DNA from: an uncultured Campylobacter sp. | GTDB lineage: Bacteria; Campylobacterota; Campylobacteria; Campylobacterales; Campylobacteraceae | Direction of reading: 5' to 3' | Assembly (NCBI GenBank): GCA_900772495.1 | Contig: CAAHEJ010000080.1 | Span: 1 to 5,764, forward strand | DNA: 5,764 bases | Part shown: one piece after another, positions 5,480 through 5,764 of the stretch | How positions within the stretch are numbered: position 1 is the stretch's first letter | Layout: every line of letters starts with the position of its first letter | Made by a program: the position numbers and the translations under genes | Notes under the pieces: model-generated | Told to the model about the DNA's origin: nothing | The model's database searches: none | Seen by the model: only the letters and a program-made list of their open reading frames with translations

Positions 5480-5764
5480 ATGGCAAAGAGAAAAGCACTA
5501 GGACGAGGACTTGAAAGCCTGCTTGGCGAGGCTGCTGAGGCTTATAGCAAGGATTTGGGTATCAATGTAAGCGATGTGCAAAACATTGAGATAGATTTAA
5601 TCGCTCCAAACCCCTACCAACCGCGTAAAAATTTCGATGAAGACGCTCTAAACGAGCTAGCATCGTCCATAGAGGAATTTGGACTTATCCAACCTGTGGT
5701 GCTTTATAAAGACAATGATGACTCATACACTCTCATCGCTGGCGAACGCAGGCTTAGAGCTTGT
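5480..5764 (+). CDS. parB: Chromosome partitioning protein ParB/Spo0J (partial, runs off the right edge)
   Basis: This is the centromere-binding CTPase partner of ParA. The 95 codons seen (MAKRKALGRG onward) cover the N-terminal third of a protein usually near 280 residues. The first segment KRKALGRGLESLLG (3-16) is the basic peptide that stimulates ParA ATPase. A short variable linker follows. Then comes the start of the ParB/Srx-like domain: LIAPNPYQPRKNFD (40-53), LASSIEEFGLIQPVVL (60-75) and GERRLRA (88-94), the arginine-rich patch known from CTP and DNA clamp formation. The helix-turn-helix and dimer domains lie beyond the window. The ribosome binding site GAGG (5470-5473) overlaps the parA stop at good spacing, so the two genes are coupled. 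I found no parS sequence in the window. Confidence 0.96.
   Translation, partial: MAKRKALGRGLESLLGEAAEAYSKDLGINVSDVQNIEIDLIAPNPYQPRKNFDEDALNELASSIEEFGLIQPVVLYKDNDDSYTLIAGERRLRAC

Overview
The window reads as chromosomal DNA of a Campylobacter-like epsilonproteobacterium. The evidence is low GC, A/T-rich TATAAT-type promoters, AAGGA ribosome binding sites, and the gene run fmt-birA-parA-parB, which as I recall is the order found in Campylobacter jejuni. The species cannot be fixed from this sequence.

The right half (about 3100-5764, plus strand) is core genome. fmt (methionyl-tRNA formyltransferase), birA (biotin-protein ligase), parA and the first 95 codons of parB are packed with overlaps of 23 and 4 bases and a gap of 3 bases. 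They read as one translationally coupled operon behind a single good promoter at about 3131. This links translation initiation, biotin attachment and chromosome segregation.

The left half (1-3061) is read entirely from the minus strand and looks accessory. Diverging from fmt is an FrxA/NfsB-type FMN nitroreductase (2390-3061), followed by a YjbR/MmcQ-family small protein (1845-2330). The 59-base gap between these two genes holds a dense set of inverted repeats, including a perfect 9-bp stem that ends one base before the second gene's ribosome binding site.

The most notable item is an open frame from 1738 to the left edge, with no stop in at least 579 codons. It carries a complete C5-cytosine DNA methyltransferase (FSSAG, PPCQG, ENV, RTR, GEAVP) fused in frame to a gamma-type N6-adenine methyltransferase (AYFT, EPSVGCGNF, NPPF). 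The frame continues out of the window, so its end, and any restriction partner, are unseen. A single polypeptide that could methylate both a cytosine and an adenine suggests modification of an asymmetric target on both strands. The gene is visibly more AT-rich than the core genes, consistent with horizontal acquisition.

I saw no tRNA, rRNA, CRISPR array, insertion sequence or parS site. The other apparent open frames on the opposite strands are shadows of these genes.
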